From positions 19,555-35,322 of the forward strand of contig PMCB01000104.1 of NCBI GenBank assembly GCA_003153955.1: DNA of 15,768 nt, read 5' to 3'. This DNA is from Dehalococcoidia bacterium. GTDB taxonomy: Bacteria > Chloroflexota > Dehalococcoidia > Dehalococcoidales > Fen-1064. Shown piece after piece: positions 1 through 7,240 of the stretch. A program made the position numbers and the translations under genes. The stretch's first letter is position 1; the number at the start of each line of letters is the position of its first letter. The notes below the pieces were generated by a model. That model saw only the letters and a program-made list of their open reading frames with translations. It was not told the origin of the DNA and did not search any database.

Positions 1-933
1 CGCATCTGCCACCGTGATTATATCGATTTCACCAAGCAGTATTACCGCGCCGTAAATCTGGGATTGGATGAAGAGGGGGATTTTTTCCAGTACCAGGCGC
101 TGGATAACCGCCCCATCGGCAGGCCGGGAAAAGTGGAAGAAGCGGCCCGGCTGGTAATCGGACAGGCAAAACTGGCCGCGGACCTGATACAGGCCGGAAA
201 ATTCCAAAAAGTTATCTCCATCGGCGGCGGGCTGCACCATGCCAAGGTCGCTTCCGGTGAAGGGTTCTGCCTTTACAACGACGTCGCTTTTACTGCCGTT
301 TACCTGATGGAAAAATACCACCTGAAACGGGTAATGATATTGGATACAGACGCGCATGCAGGGAACGGCACCGCCGAATACTTCATTTCCGACCCGCGGG
401 TACTTTTCGTGGATTTACACCAGGACCCCGGCACAATCTATCCGGGAACCGGTTTTGCCCCGGAAATCGGCACAGGCGCAGGCATCGGGAAAACCGTGAA
501 TATCCCGTTACCCGTCAACGCCGGCAACGACTCCTACAAAAAAGTCTTCGAAGAGATTATCGAACCGCTGGCGAAAGAGTTCCGGCCGGAAATTATTATC
601 CGCAACGGCGGCGCCGACCCGCACTTCAACGACGGCCTGACCAGTCTGGGACTGACATTGGACGGATTCAAGATGATCGGCCGCAAGGTCCGGGACATGG
701 CCGAAATTTGCGGCGGCAAAGAAATCGACCTGGTGGCTTCGGGTTATCACCGCGGTATATTACCTTACGCCTGGATGGCGCTGATCGCCGGACTGGGAAA
801 CTTTAATGTGCCGCTGGAAGAACCCAGCCCCATCCCCCATTCCCTGCGCATCGACAGCCAGATGCCGGAAACCCTCAAAATGATCGCCGAAGTTAAAGCT
901 TTCCACAAAGATTACTGGCGCTGTTTCCGATAA
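1..933 (+). CDS. Histone deacetylase-like zinc amidohydrolase (5' end outside window)
   Basis: The frame is open from base 1, so the true start lies upstream; 310 residues are visible. The protein has the arginase/deacetylase-fold signatures in order: GGGLHHA with the catalytic His pair, then GEGFCLYNDVAF, then DTDAHAGNGT supplying the Asp and His zinc ligands, then NGGADPHFNDGL supplying the second Asp ligand, and finally SGYHRG with the likely transition-state Tyr. All expected metal ligands are present. The family's usual second His after the zinc His (HHG) is Ala here (HAG). Family members remove acetyl groups from lysine or polyamines, or act as AcuC-like proteins; the substrate cannot be read from sequence. 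The protein is probably cytoplasmic. It converges with the anti-sigma gene across an 81-base gap in which I see no good terminator hairpin. Confidence 0.9.
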   Translation, partial: RICHRDYIDFTKQYYRAVNLGLDEEGDFFQYQALDNRPIGRPGKVEEAARLVIGQAKLAADLIQAGKFQKVISIGGGLHHAKVASGEGFCLYNDVAFTAVYLMEKYHLKRVMILDTDAHAGNGTAEYFISDPRVLFVDLHQDPGTIYPGTGFAPEIGTGAGIGKTVNIPLPVNAGNDSYKKVFEEIIEPLAKEFRPEIIIRNGGADPHFNDGLTSLGLTLDGFKMIGRKVRDMAEICGGKEIDLVASGYHRGILPYAWMALIAGLGNFNVPLEEPSPIPHSLRIDSQMPETLKMIAEVKAFHKDYWRCFR

Positions 934-1014
934 TTATTTGCTATTATGTTAAGCCTAATTCTCTGTTCAGCCTAAGTCTTACCCGCATTTTACCGCCGTT
1001 GTTTTTCCTCAAGC

Positions 1015-2088
1015 TCATGGCGTTTTAAAATGAAAAACCCACGGCCCGGACAAGTGTGTAGAAGGGCCGGCAGATCTGCCTTCAATAACATCCCCCCCTG
1101 AACCGGGAACTACGGTCGTCTCCGTCAAATCGCCGGGGTAATCCAGTTCACTGATGGTTACCGTCCATTCACCGTGTTCGCCGGTAAAATCGCCCATGAA
1201 GTAATATACCGGTAAATCACCATTGAGCCCACCCGCGGAAATGGGCACAGATTTACCGGAAGGGGTGGTCAGTGTAATGATGAGATTCGCCCCGCTGTCC
1301 CGGAAAGCCTGTGTAAAAGGTTGAAAAAGGACTTTTGTCTGATAATGACTGATTTCGACGTTCCGGAGAGTAAATGAAAAACCCTTAGCCGCAGCGGTCT
1401 GATTGACATTTACATCGATACCGGGATGAACAGGCATACTGAAATTAAAGGTAAACACACCCACAACCGGGGCGTTTATTCCGGGGTTAGTCCAATCCCG
1501 GACGGGAACCATTAAGTTCAGGTTAAGTTCTGAAGACACCCCGGTTAAAGAAGAAGCATCGAAGGTTCCTACCACCGCCAAACGTTCGGCAGGCGCCCAG
1601 TTATCAAATACGTCGGTGAAACCCGGCTTGAAACCCATCGCTCCTCCGTCTGGAAGGATTTGCCCGTCAGTGGTTGTGAGTTTGTCAAGGCCCGCAAAAT
1701 AATCAGCCGGGCCGCTGACGGTATAACCGAGCAGCACCACATTGTTATCGGCATAAGCCCGCTCCAGCCGGACGGTAACGCCGTTAATCGTCTGACTTAA
1801 ATCCATTTCCTGAGATAAGCCGTTTTTGCCGATAGACCCTAATTTTTGGAAAAACTGGTCTATTACCGAACTGGCGGCATAGGCCGTCCCTCCGACGAGG
1901 ATTAAAACCAGAGGCAGGAGTATCCACGCCAGACGGGTTTTCGGGATGAGCCCCAGCCAGCGATTACGTTTATTTTGCCCGGTAACATTGGATATTGTTT
2001 TATCCCACCAGTTAAAATCCGGTTCCTGCGCTGTAGTTTCTGTCCGGAAAAAATCGCGGAGTTCCTGCTCTAATCTTTCTTCGTACAT
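1015..2088 (-). CDS. Membrane anti-sigma factor, DUF4179-like
   Basis: This is a 357-residue protein with a cytoplasmic N-terminus of about 50 residues, one membrane helix at about residues 53-72 (LAWILLPLVLILVGG region), and a long outer domain. The outer part carries the DUF4179-type pattern INGVTVRLERAYADNN followed by VVLLGYTV, and later a second beta-rich segment (FSFTLRNVEISHY). No zinc-binding anti-sigma motif is seen in the N-terminus. The start codon lies inside the 3' end of the sigma gene (19-base overlap) and is preceded by GGAGGTAAC, so the two are probably translationally coupled. By family and context it should hold the adjacent ECF sigma factor at the membrane and release it on an envelope signal. 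The signal is unknown. Confidence 0.8.
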   Translation of the reverse strand: MYEERLEQELRDFFRTETTAQEPDFNWWDKTISNVTGQNKRNRWLGLIPKTRLAWILLPLVLILVGGTAYAASSVIDQFFQKLGSIGKNGLSQEMDLSQTINGVTVRLERAYADNNVVLLGYTVSGPADYFAGLDKLTTTDGQILPDGGAMGFKPGFTDVFDNWAPAERLAVVGTFDASSLTGVSSELNLNLMVPVRDWTNPGINAPVVGVFTFNFSMPVHPGIDVNVNQTAAAKGFSFTLRNVEISHYQTKVLFQPFTQAFRDSGANLIITLTTPSGKSVPISAGGLNGDLPVYYFMGDFTGEHGEWTVTISELDYPGDLTETTVVPGSGGDVIEGRSAGPSTHLSGPWVFHFKTP

Positions 2089-2654
2089 TTTGTTACCTCC
2101 GTGTTGACTAATGTTTCATCTTTGCTCAGGATTTCATTGAGGCGGCTCAGCGCGCGGCTCAAGCGGGATTTGATGGTGCCCTCCGGTTTGCCCAGGACTT
2201 TGGCAACCTCCGGGACGGTGAGGTCGGAGAAATACCGTAATATCACCGTTTCTTTGATTTCCAACGGCAGCTGTTCCAGCGCCCGCCGCAGGTCCTGATG
2301 GTCTTCGCTGCGAATCATTTGGTCAGCCGCGTCATCACATTCATCGACAATTTCCGGCGCGAATTCCAGCGGCACGGTCGGCACCTGTTTTTTCCGGCGC
2401 TGCCGGTTGACCTCATTGACCACAATACGGACCAGCCAGGGTTTCAAACTCTCGCCACGGCGCAGGGAAGGCAGATTTTTCCAGATTTTAATCAGCGCCT
2501 CCTGCAGCGCGTCTTCGGCCAGCCCGCGGTCTTTGGTCATCAGCAAAGCGGTGCCGAACATCACTTTCCGGTAATTTTCCACCAATAACCTGAAGGCATC
2601 TTTGTCTTTGGCCTGGCAACGCCGGATCAGTTCTATTTCTTCCTGTTCAATCAA
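2070..2654 (-). CDS. RNA polymerase sigma factor, ECF (sigma-70) family
   Basis: The protein has 194 residues, the usual ECF size. Region 2 is visible at about residues 20-88, with YRKVMFGTALLMT, the DALQEALIKIWKN helix that contacts core polymerase and the -10 element, and KPWLVRIVVN. Region 4 is at about 122-178, with LEQLPLEIKETVILRYF and a helix-turn-helix (VPEVAKVLGKPEGTIKSRLS). The start is TTG at 2652-2654, chosen for the AAAGGAG at 2664-2670 eight bases upstream. The next gene on the strand is its membrane partner, overlapping by 19 bases. The short linker between the sigma domains is rich in acidic residues. Target promoters are unknown. Confidence 0.93.
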   Translation of the reverse strand: MIEQEEIELIRRCQAKDKDAFRLLVENYRKVMFGTALLMTKDRGLAEDALQEALIKIWKNLPSLRRGESLKPWLVRIVVNEVNRQRRKKQVPTVPLEFAPEIVDECDDAADQMIRSEDHQDLRRALEQLPLEIKETVILRYFSDLTVPEVAKVLGKPEGTIKSRLSRALSRLNEILSKDETLVNTEVTKCTKKD

Positions 2655-2994
2655 AGGGAGTGCTCCTTTGGGATTTTGGACTGCCTATAAAATAAGATGC
2701 GCGTTTGGGCAAAACCGTTCCATTTTCATTGTTTTTATCTCAGAAAACGGGTTTATCCTAGATTATAGACCGGGAACAGTACACGGGAAACTACTTTTTA
2801 GTTCAAAGAGTTAATAGCCGGGCAATACGACGCATAATAAGGAGCCTTTGTTGTATCCATCCGTCTTTGCGCCAATTCCTGATGTTTATTCCTTCGGGTC
2901 ATAAATCCGGTATCTTAGACCCCTGTTTGCACTTGTTTCAGAGACAGTTTTAGGGATAGAATGAGAATTACATCGATTTCTGAAGAGGTGCCCC
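2655..2994. other. Divergent intergenic region between sigma factor and PAC2 operon
   Basis: This 340-base stretch holds the control regions for two outward-facing units. For the sigma gene (minus strand) there is a promoter candidate at 2684-2712, and a perfect but isolated TATAAT at 2762-2767 whose -35 (TTTCCC) is poor. For the PAC2 operon (plus strand) the best candidate is TTGTTT at 2933-2938 with TAGAAT at 2957-2962 and an 18-base spacer, which is only moderate. A strong Shine-Dalgarno (AAGGAG, 2839-2844) precedes an 18-codon TTG frame at 2848-2904 of unknown meaning. I see no RNA gene and no convincing protein gene here. Confidence 0.6.
2684..2712 (-). promoter_or_regulatory. Candidate promoter for the sigma/anti-sigma operon
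   Basis: Read on the minus strand, TTGCCC at 2712-2707 and TATAGG at 2689-2684 are separated by 17 bases, giving four of six matches at each element. The predicted leader is about 20 bases. A GGAAC, the usual -35 of ECF-type promoters, lies at 2721-2717 just upstream, but the matching -10 (GCATCT at 2700-2695) is only partial. Autoregulation by the ECF factor is therefore possible but not shown. Confidence 0.35.
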
Positions 2995-3894
2995 TTGGGT
3001 ATTGTCCTGAATCAAGAGCCGGAACTGCGCGACCCCGACATGATTGTCGGCTGGCCCGGGATTGGCAACGTCGGGATAATCACTGTCGAAACGATGCGCA
3101 AGGCCTTGCAGGCGGAAGAACTCGGCGAAATCGAACCTTGGGATTTCTTTTACCCCAACAAAGTCACTATCCGGGCCGGCATTGTGACCGATATGAATTT
3201 CCCCGGCAGTAAATTTTATTTCAAGCGGATGCCGAAGAAAGATCTGCTTTTCTTCATCGGGGAGGAGCAGCCGGCGACACGGGAAAGCGCCTACGCCGAG
3301 GGCAAGCGCGCCTACGAAATGGCCAACTTGGTGCTGGATGTGGCCCGGCGATTCTCCTGCCGGCGTGTTTTCACATCCGGCGCGGCCATCGCCGTCACCC
3401 ACCACACGATGCACCCCAAAGTCTGGGCGGTGGCCAATGAGAAAGCGCTGCTTTCGGAACTCCGCCACTACGATAATACGATTTTGATGAGCGAAGTGGA
3501 AGGGAAAGGAAACCAGGGCAGCATCACCGGCTTGAACGGCCTGTTAATCGGCGCTGCGAAAAGACGGGGGATGGAAGGAATTTGCCTGATGGGGGAAATC
3601 CCGGATTATTTATCGCGCATGCCGTTCCCATACCCGAAAGCGTCGAAGGCAGTACTGGGAACACTGGCCAGGATGATGGGTTTAAACATTGCCCACAATC
3701 CCCTGGAAGATATGATTATCCAGATGGACACAGTGGTGGAAAATGTTTACCAGCAATTTCCCCCGGAAATCAAAGAACGGCTGGAGCAAAGAAAACAGGC
3801 GAACCAGACCAAACAGGAAGCCATCAGCGAAGAAGACGAGCAGTGGTTTAAAGAACACATCGACGAGTTCTTTAACAAGGATAAAGGCGTATGA
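2995..3894 (+). CDS. PAC2 family protein (proteasome assembly chaperone-like), first of a tandem pair
   Basis: The protein has 299 residues. It shows the family's N-terminal strand-loop (GWPGIGNVG, about 19-27), the core motif GSITGLNGLLIGAAKRRG (about 175-192) and LMGEIPDYL (about 198-206), followed by PKASKAVLGTLARMMG. The last 35 residues are strongly charged and helical. The start is TTG at 2995, chosen because the frame is closed upstream by a TGA at 2962 and a GAGGTG lies about five bases before the codon. PAC2 proteins in eukaryotes and archaea pair up and chaperone 20S proteasome assembly through a C-terminal HbYX tail; this protein ends in KDKGV and has no such tail. Many bacterial members have no known role. 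Its stop overlaps the next start (ATGA), suggesting a co-translated complex. Confidence 0.88.
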   Translation: MGIVLNQEPELRDPDMIVGWPGIGNVGIITVETMRKALQAEELGEIEPWDFFYPNKVTIRAGIVTDMNFPGSKFYFKRMPKKDLLFFIGEEQPATRESAYAEGKRAYEMANLVLDVARRFSCRRVFTSGAAIAVTHHTMHPKVWAVANEKALLSELRHYDNTILMSEVEGKGNQGSITGLNGLLIGAAKRRGMEGICLMGEIPDYLSRMPFPYPKASKAVLGTLARMMGLNIAHNPLEDMIIQMDTVVENVYQQFPPEIKERLEQRKQANQTKQEAISEEDEQWFKEHIDEFFNKDKGV

Positions 3895-4721
3895 CCGAAC
3901 TCCTCAAATTCTCCGCACAGCCGAAACTGCGAAAACCCACGCTGGTAATCGGATGGGAATCGGATACGGCGCGTCTTGGCGAAAGGGTTACGGATTACCT
4001 GATTAACAGCCTCGAAGCGCAGCCTTTTTGTGAAATAGACCCGGTGGAATTCTTTCCGTTGGGCGGGGTGGTGATTGAAAACGATATCGTGCAATTTCCC
4101 CAAAGCACATTTTATGCCTGCCGCGAACATAACCTGGTAATTTTCCGCAGCGCCGTCCCCAGATACGAATGGCACAAATTCCTGAACCTGATCGCGGATG
4201 TCGCACAGGAATACTGTCATGTGAAGGAAATATACGCCGTCGGCGGGATGATTTCGATGGCGGCGCATACAGCGCCAAGGGAATCCTGGGCGACTTTCAG
4301 TTCCGCCAAAATTAAGAAAGCTTTGAGCGCTTACCAATTGGCACGGGAGATGGATTTTGAAACCCCGCCGGGCAGCCGCCCGACACTGAATTCTTACCTG
4401 CTGTGGATCGCCAAAAACAGAGAAATCCCGGCGGCGAACCTCTGGGTACCGGTGCCTTTCTACCTGATGACCGGTGAAGACCCCACCGCGCAGAAGAAAG
4501 CCTTGGAATTCCTGGATAAACGCCTGGAACTGGGGCTGGACTACAGCGCCATCGATACCGGCATCAAGCAGCAAAACGAAAAATTGAGACGGTTAAGATT
4601 ATCCTCGGAAGAAATCGACGGTTCCCTCCGAAAGCTGGAAAGCAACCAGCGCCTTTCTGAGGAAGAGCATGAGAACCTGGTGAAAGGAATCGGCGATTTC
4701 CTGAGGAAAAGAAATAACTGA
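3891..4721 (+). CDS. PAC2 family protein, divergent second copy
   Basis: The protein has 276 residues and begins inside the previous stop codon (ATGA). It keeps the overall PAC2 outline: LVIGWESDTARLGERV near residues 18-33 in place of the glycine-rich loop, a CEIDPVEFFPLGG strand at 47-59, VGGMISMAAHT at about 117-127, and SRPTLNSYLLWIAKNREI plus VPVPFYL in place of the canonical GLNGLL and GE-P-YL blocks. The residues best conserved in the family are therefore largely changed, unlike in its upstream neighbour. A charged helical tail follows (about 200-276), ending in RKRNN without an HbYX motif. The likeliest arrangement is a heterodimer with the first PAC2 protein, one canonical and one degenerate subunit; this is inference from coupling and divergence. 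Confidence 0.8.
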   Translation: MTELLKFSAQPKLRKPTLVIGWESDTARLGERVTDYLINSLEAQPFCEIDPVEFFPLGGVVIENDIVQFPQSTFYACREHNLVIFRSAVPRYEWHKFLNLIADVAQEYCHVKEIYAVGGMISMAAHTAPRESWATFSSAKIKKALSAYQLAREMDFETPPGSRPTLNSYLLWIAKNREIPAANLWVPVPFYLMTGEDPTAQKKALEFLDKRLELGLDYSAIDTGIKQQNEKLRRLRLSSEEIDGSLRKLESNQRLSEEEHENLVKGIGDFLRKRNN

Positions 4722-4797
4722 GGGGTTGGTTCCAATTTATTAATGCGTCGTAAAACTAATCCTGATTTTATGATAAAATTGGCATTAGTGAAGCATA

Positions 4798-4980
4798 GTG
4801 AAAAGAAAAGAGTTAATAAAGCATATTGTTGACAATGGGGCACTATTCTTAAGAGAAGGGCGCAGACATTCAATATATCAAAAAGGTAAATTAAAAACTG
4901 AGGTGCCCAGACACCGAGAAATAGTAGATGAGTTGGCCAGGAAAATCTGTAAGGATTTGGAAATTCCTTTTTCTCGATAA
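4798..4980 (+). CDS. hicA: HicA family mRNA interferase toxin
   Basis: This 60-residue protein is full length for the family. It has the N-terminal KRKELIKHIVDNGA helix, the catalytic segment REGRRHSIYQKG with the active His at residue 24, and the conserved ending VPRHREIVDELARKICKDL. HicA has a double-stranded-RNA-binding-like fold and cleaves mRNA when freed from HicB. The start is GTG at 4798; an in-frame TGA at 4789 closes the frame just upstream, and no good Shine-Dalgarno is seen. The gene is strikingly AT-rich (43 G+C in 120 bases at 4801-4920 by hand count) compared with the PAC2 genes beside it, which suggests separate origin. hicB follows 19 bases later. Confidence 0.93.
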   Translation: MKRKELIKHIVDNGALFLREGRRHSIYQKGKLKTEVPRHREIVDELARKICKDLEIPFSR

Positions 4981-4999
4981 TTAGAAGAGGTAAATTAAA

Positions 5000-5191
5000 A
5001 TGCAATTCAGAGCAGTTATAAAAAAAAGTGGGGATTGGTGGATAGGGTGGTTAGTCGATTTACCCGGAGTCAATGCTCAAGAGCGGACTAGAGATAAACT
5101 CATTGAATCCCTAAAAATGGGAGCTGAGGACATGATTAACGCTCCTGTTGAGTTAAAGGAACAGGAAGAATTGGTACAAATCGGAGTCTAG
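5000..5191 (+). CDS. hicB: HicB family antitoxin (short form)
   Basis: The 63-residue protein matches the partial RNase H-like fold of HicB: MQFRAVIKKSGDWWIGWLVD followed by LPGVNAQERTRDKLIESL and a helix ending MGAEDMI. It lacks the C-terminal ribbon-helix-helix or helix-turn-helix that longer HicB proteins use to bind DNA, so autoregulation by this protein alone is doubtful. The start ATG has GAAGAGG upstream with good spacing. It should bind HicA directly and block its active site. The gene is AT-rich like hicA, and the pair is followed by its own terminator, so it forms a self-contained unit between two unrelated operons. Confidence 0.88.
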   Translation: MQFRAVIKKSGDWWIGWLVDLPGVNAQERTRDKLIESLKMGAEDMINAPVELKEQEELVQIGV

Positions 5192-5215
5192 TCACAAACT
5201 ATAACACGAGGTTAT

Positions 5216-5260
5216 AAATAATCCTCTCTTTCCTTATTGTGAATTGGAGGATTATTTTTT
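5216..5260 (+). terminator. Rho-independent terminator of hicAB
   Basis: A perfect 11-base stem pairs 5216-5226 (AAATAATCCTC) with 5247-5257 (GAGGATTATTT) around a 20-base loop, and a run of T ends at 5260. It lies 24 bases after the hicB stop. Because the stem starts with AAATAA it could work in part on the other strand, but no minus-strand gene ends here. Confidence 0.8.
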
Positions 5261-5361
5261 ACGCAAATTAGCAGCATTTAATAATTTCAAATTTATTGCT
5301 TTTTGTCATCTTTTTTCTACCTCCACTCCAATAATGTGATAGAGTTTGGTTTAAGGTACAT

Positions 5362-6930
5362 ATGAGCGATTCTAAACTTAAGCCCGCGGCAATCGACGTC
5401 AACCCGGAATTCAAGCAGGCGCTGGAAATAATGGAAAATTCCGGCAAAAGCGTGTTCATTACCGGCCGCGCCGGCACCGGGAAATCGACATTACTGACTT
5501 ATTTCAGCAAAACCACCGCGAAAAAAGCGGTGGTGCTGGCGCCGACCGGGGTAGCCGCGCTGAACGTCAAAGGGCAAACCATCCATTCTTTTTTCAAATT
5601 CCGCCCCAACATGACGCCGGAACGCGTCCGGAAACTCCGTCACGGGGATGAAGGAAAGAAAATTTACAAAGAGCTGGATGCCATCATCATCGATGAGATT
5701 TCGATGGTGCGCGCCGACCTGCTGGATTGCGTGGACAAGTTCCTGCGGCTGAACGGCCCACTGGAAAACAAGCCGTTCGGCGGCATCCAGATGATATTTA
5801 TCGGCGACCTTTTCCAGCTCTCGCCGGTGGTGACCGGCGCCGACAAAGAAATTTTCAAAACACTTTATAAAACGCCCTATTTTTACGGCGCCCATGTGTT
5901 TGAATTTTTCGAAATGGAATTTGTGGAACTACAGAAAGTCTACCGACAGCACGACCAGAAATTCATCGACCTGCTGAATTCCGTGCGAAATAATACCATC
6001 GGTGAAAAAGGACTGGCGCTGCTGCAGCAAAGATATAAACCGGATTTCGAACCGGCACCGGGCGAATTTTACGTATATCTGACAACGACGAACGCCATGG
6101 CTGAAACCATCAATACCGCGCAATTGGCAAAACTGGATACGCCGGCGCTCGTTTTTTCCGGGGAGATCGACGGCGAATTCGGCAAGGAAAATTTACCCAC
6201 GGCGATCGACCTTAAAATTAAGGCCGGGGCGCAAATCATGATGTTGAATAACGATATCGAAGGCCGCTGGGTGAACGGCAGCATCGGGGAAATCAAGGGG
6301 CTGATCCAGAACGCCAAGGGGGAAGACATTATTATTGCCGACCTGGGCGACGGCAGCACCGTCGAAATCGAACCTTTCTGCTGGGAGATTTACCGCAGTT
6401 TCATCAATGAAGGACAACTGGCCTCGGAAGTTATCGGCACTTTCACCCAGTACCCGCTGATGCTGGCCTGGGCAGTGACAATCCATAAGAGCCAGGGAAA
6501 AACCTTCGACAATGTCATCATCGATATCGGCAATGGAGCCTTTGCCCACGGACAGACTTATGTGGCATTGAGCCGGTGCACCTCGCTGGAAGGCCTTGTG
6601 CTGATAAAACCGCTGCTTAAGCGACACATCTGGACGGATTTCAACGTCGTCGAATTTTTGAGCAAATATCAACATAAAAAATCAGAGAAATCCGATCCGG
6701 CAGACCTTAAAAGGGCGCTGCTGGAAAAAGCAATCAAGAACAGAACCGGCCTGAAAATTACCTATCTCAAACCGAACGATGAAAAATCGGTCAGGGTCAT
6801 CCGTCCCGAAACCATGGGGGAGATGGGATTCGCGGGCAAAACATATCTGGGGGTTATTGCTTTCTGCACACTGCGAAACCAACTCCGGACTTTCCGCGTC
6901 GACAGGATACTGGAAATAGAAGAAGCTTAG
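5362..6930 (+). CDS. PIF1-family DNA helicase with C-terminal WYL domain
   Basis: This 522-residue protein is a superfamily 1B helicase. Visible motifs are Walker A GRAGTGKST (35-43), Ia APTGVAAL (60-67), Walker B IIIDEISM (108-115), III GDLFQLSPV (148-156), a PIF1-type block LQKVYRQHDQKFIDLLNSVR (190-209), TIHKSQGKTF (373-382) and YVALSR (400-405). After a charged linker, residues about 453-522 form a WYL-like domain: ITYLKPNDEK, then VRVIRPETMG, then KTYLGVIAFCTLRNQLRTFR and VDRI. The Trp of the name motif is Thr here. PIF1 enzymes unwind 5' to 3' and resolve G-quadruplexes and forks. WYL domains bind single-stranded DNA or ligands, and a WYL domain on a Thermotoga PIF1 is reported to be an accessory DNA-binding module. 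The start ATG follows AAGG with suitable spacing. It appears monocistronic. Confidence 0.93.
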   Translation: MSDSKLKPAAIDVNPEFKQALEIMENSGKSVFITGRAGTGKSTLLTYFSKTTAKKAVVLAPTGVAALNVKGQTIHSFFKFRPNMTPERVRKLRHGDEGKKIYKELDAIIIDEISMVRADLLDCVDKFLRLNGPLENKPFGGIQMIFIGDLFQLSPVVTGADKEIFKTLYKTPYFYGAHVFEFFEMEFVELQKVYRQHDQKFIDLLNSVRNNTIGEKGLALLQQRYKPDFEPAPGEFYVYLTTTNAMAETINTAQLAKLDTPALVFSGEIDGEFGKENLPTAIDLKIKAGAQIMMLNNDIEGRWVNGSIGEIKGLIQNAKGEDIIIADLGDGSTVEIEPFCWEIYRSFINEGQLASEVIGTFTQYPLMLAWAVTIHKSQGKTFDNVIIDIGNGAFAHGQTYVALSRCTSLEGLVLIKPLLKRHIWTDFNVVEFLSKYQHKKSEKSDPADLKRALLEKAIKNRTGLKITYLKPNDEKSVRVIRPETMGEMGFAGKTYLGVIAFCTLRNQLRTFRVDRILEIEEA

Positions 6931-7042
6931 TTTCAAATAATCAAGCTTCAAACAAACTCTAATATCTAATATCGAAGTCCGAAATAAATTTCAATCTCCA
7001 AAATTCAAATCGTTGTCTAAGTTCTTGTTGATGCCGGGCTGA
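6931..7042. repeat. AT-rich degenerate simple repeat between PIF1 gene and small membrane gene
   Basis: This convergent spacer is made of near-repeats of AATATC, TCAAA, TTTCAA and CCGAAAT units. A similar AAATTTCAAACAAAT tract lies on the other side of the small membrane gene at about 7260-7290. Such tracts resemble degenerate low-complexity interspersed repeats seen in many environmental bacterial genomes. No terminator hairpin is apparent for either converging gene. Confidence 0.35.
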
Positions 7043-7240
7043 CTAATGCCAGTGGTTTTTACCCACCGCCGCCAGCGGCGCGACGGCCAGCCACAGGGTA
7101 ATTGTCACCAGCATCGATTGCACGTAAGTGATGGTTTGTACATTTATTTGGGGGGAGAAAACTCCCCAGAGCAACATCACAAACCAGGCGCTTAAAAAGA
7201 AAAAGGGGATTGCGGCCAGAATCCTGAAGTAACTACCCAT
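7043..7240 (-). CDS. Small two-helix membrane protein, function unknown
   Basis: The frame is open to 7273, but I place the start at 7238-7240 (MGSYFRIL) because CAGGAGAATAAA sits directly before it at proper spacing. The product has 65 residues and two hydrophobic helices, about 5-27 (LAAIPFFFLSAWFVMLLWGV) and 38-57 (VQSMLVTITLWLAVAPLA), ending in KNHWH. I do not recognise a family. It lies 78 bases downstream of the SHOCT-like gene on the same strand, with no terminator between, so it may be the last gene of the DUF2089 operon. It could also be an independent unit, because AT-rich repeats fill the gap. Confidence 0.6.
   Translation of the reverse strand: MGSYFRILAAIPFFFLSAWFVMLLWGVFSPQINVQTITYVQSMLVTITLWLAVAPLAAVGKNHWH

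Noticed and set aside
952..975. AGCCTAA direct repeat between the deacetylase and anti-sigma genes
   Set aside because: Two seven-base copies with no hairpin or promoter context; no function can be supported.
2848..2904. Eighteen-codon TTG frame with a strong Shine-Dalgarno upstream of the PAC2 operon
   Set aside because: AAGGAG at good spacing is suggestive of a leader peptide, but the frame is very short, has no codon run or hairpin typical of attenuators, and cannot be supported without comparison.
3747..4574. Long minus-strand reading frame of 275 codons across the PAC2 genes
   Set aside because: It is the shadow of two well-supported plus-strand genes in G+C-rich DNA, has no family motifs and low-complexity composition. 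The same applies to 2968-3468 minus and 12669-13268 minus.
4732..4782. CCAATTT / AAATTGG inverted repeat between the PAC2 operon and hicA
   Set aside because: Seven-base arms with a 37-base gap in AT-rich DNA are expected by chance; no T run follows, so it is not a terminator.
4541..5005. Minus-strand frame of 154 codons across the end of the second PAC2 gene and hicA
   Set aside because: It spans two recognised genes on the other strand and an AT-rich boundary, and no domain is visible.
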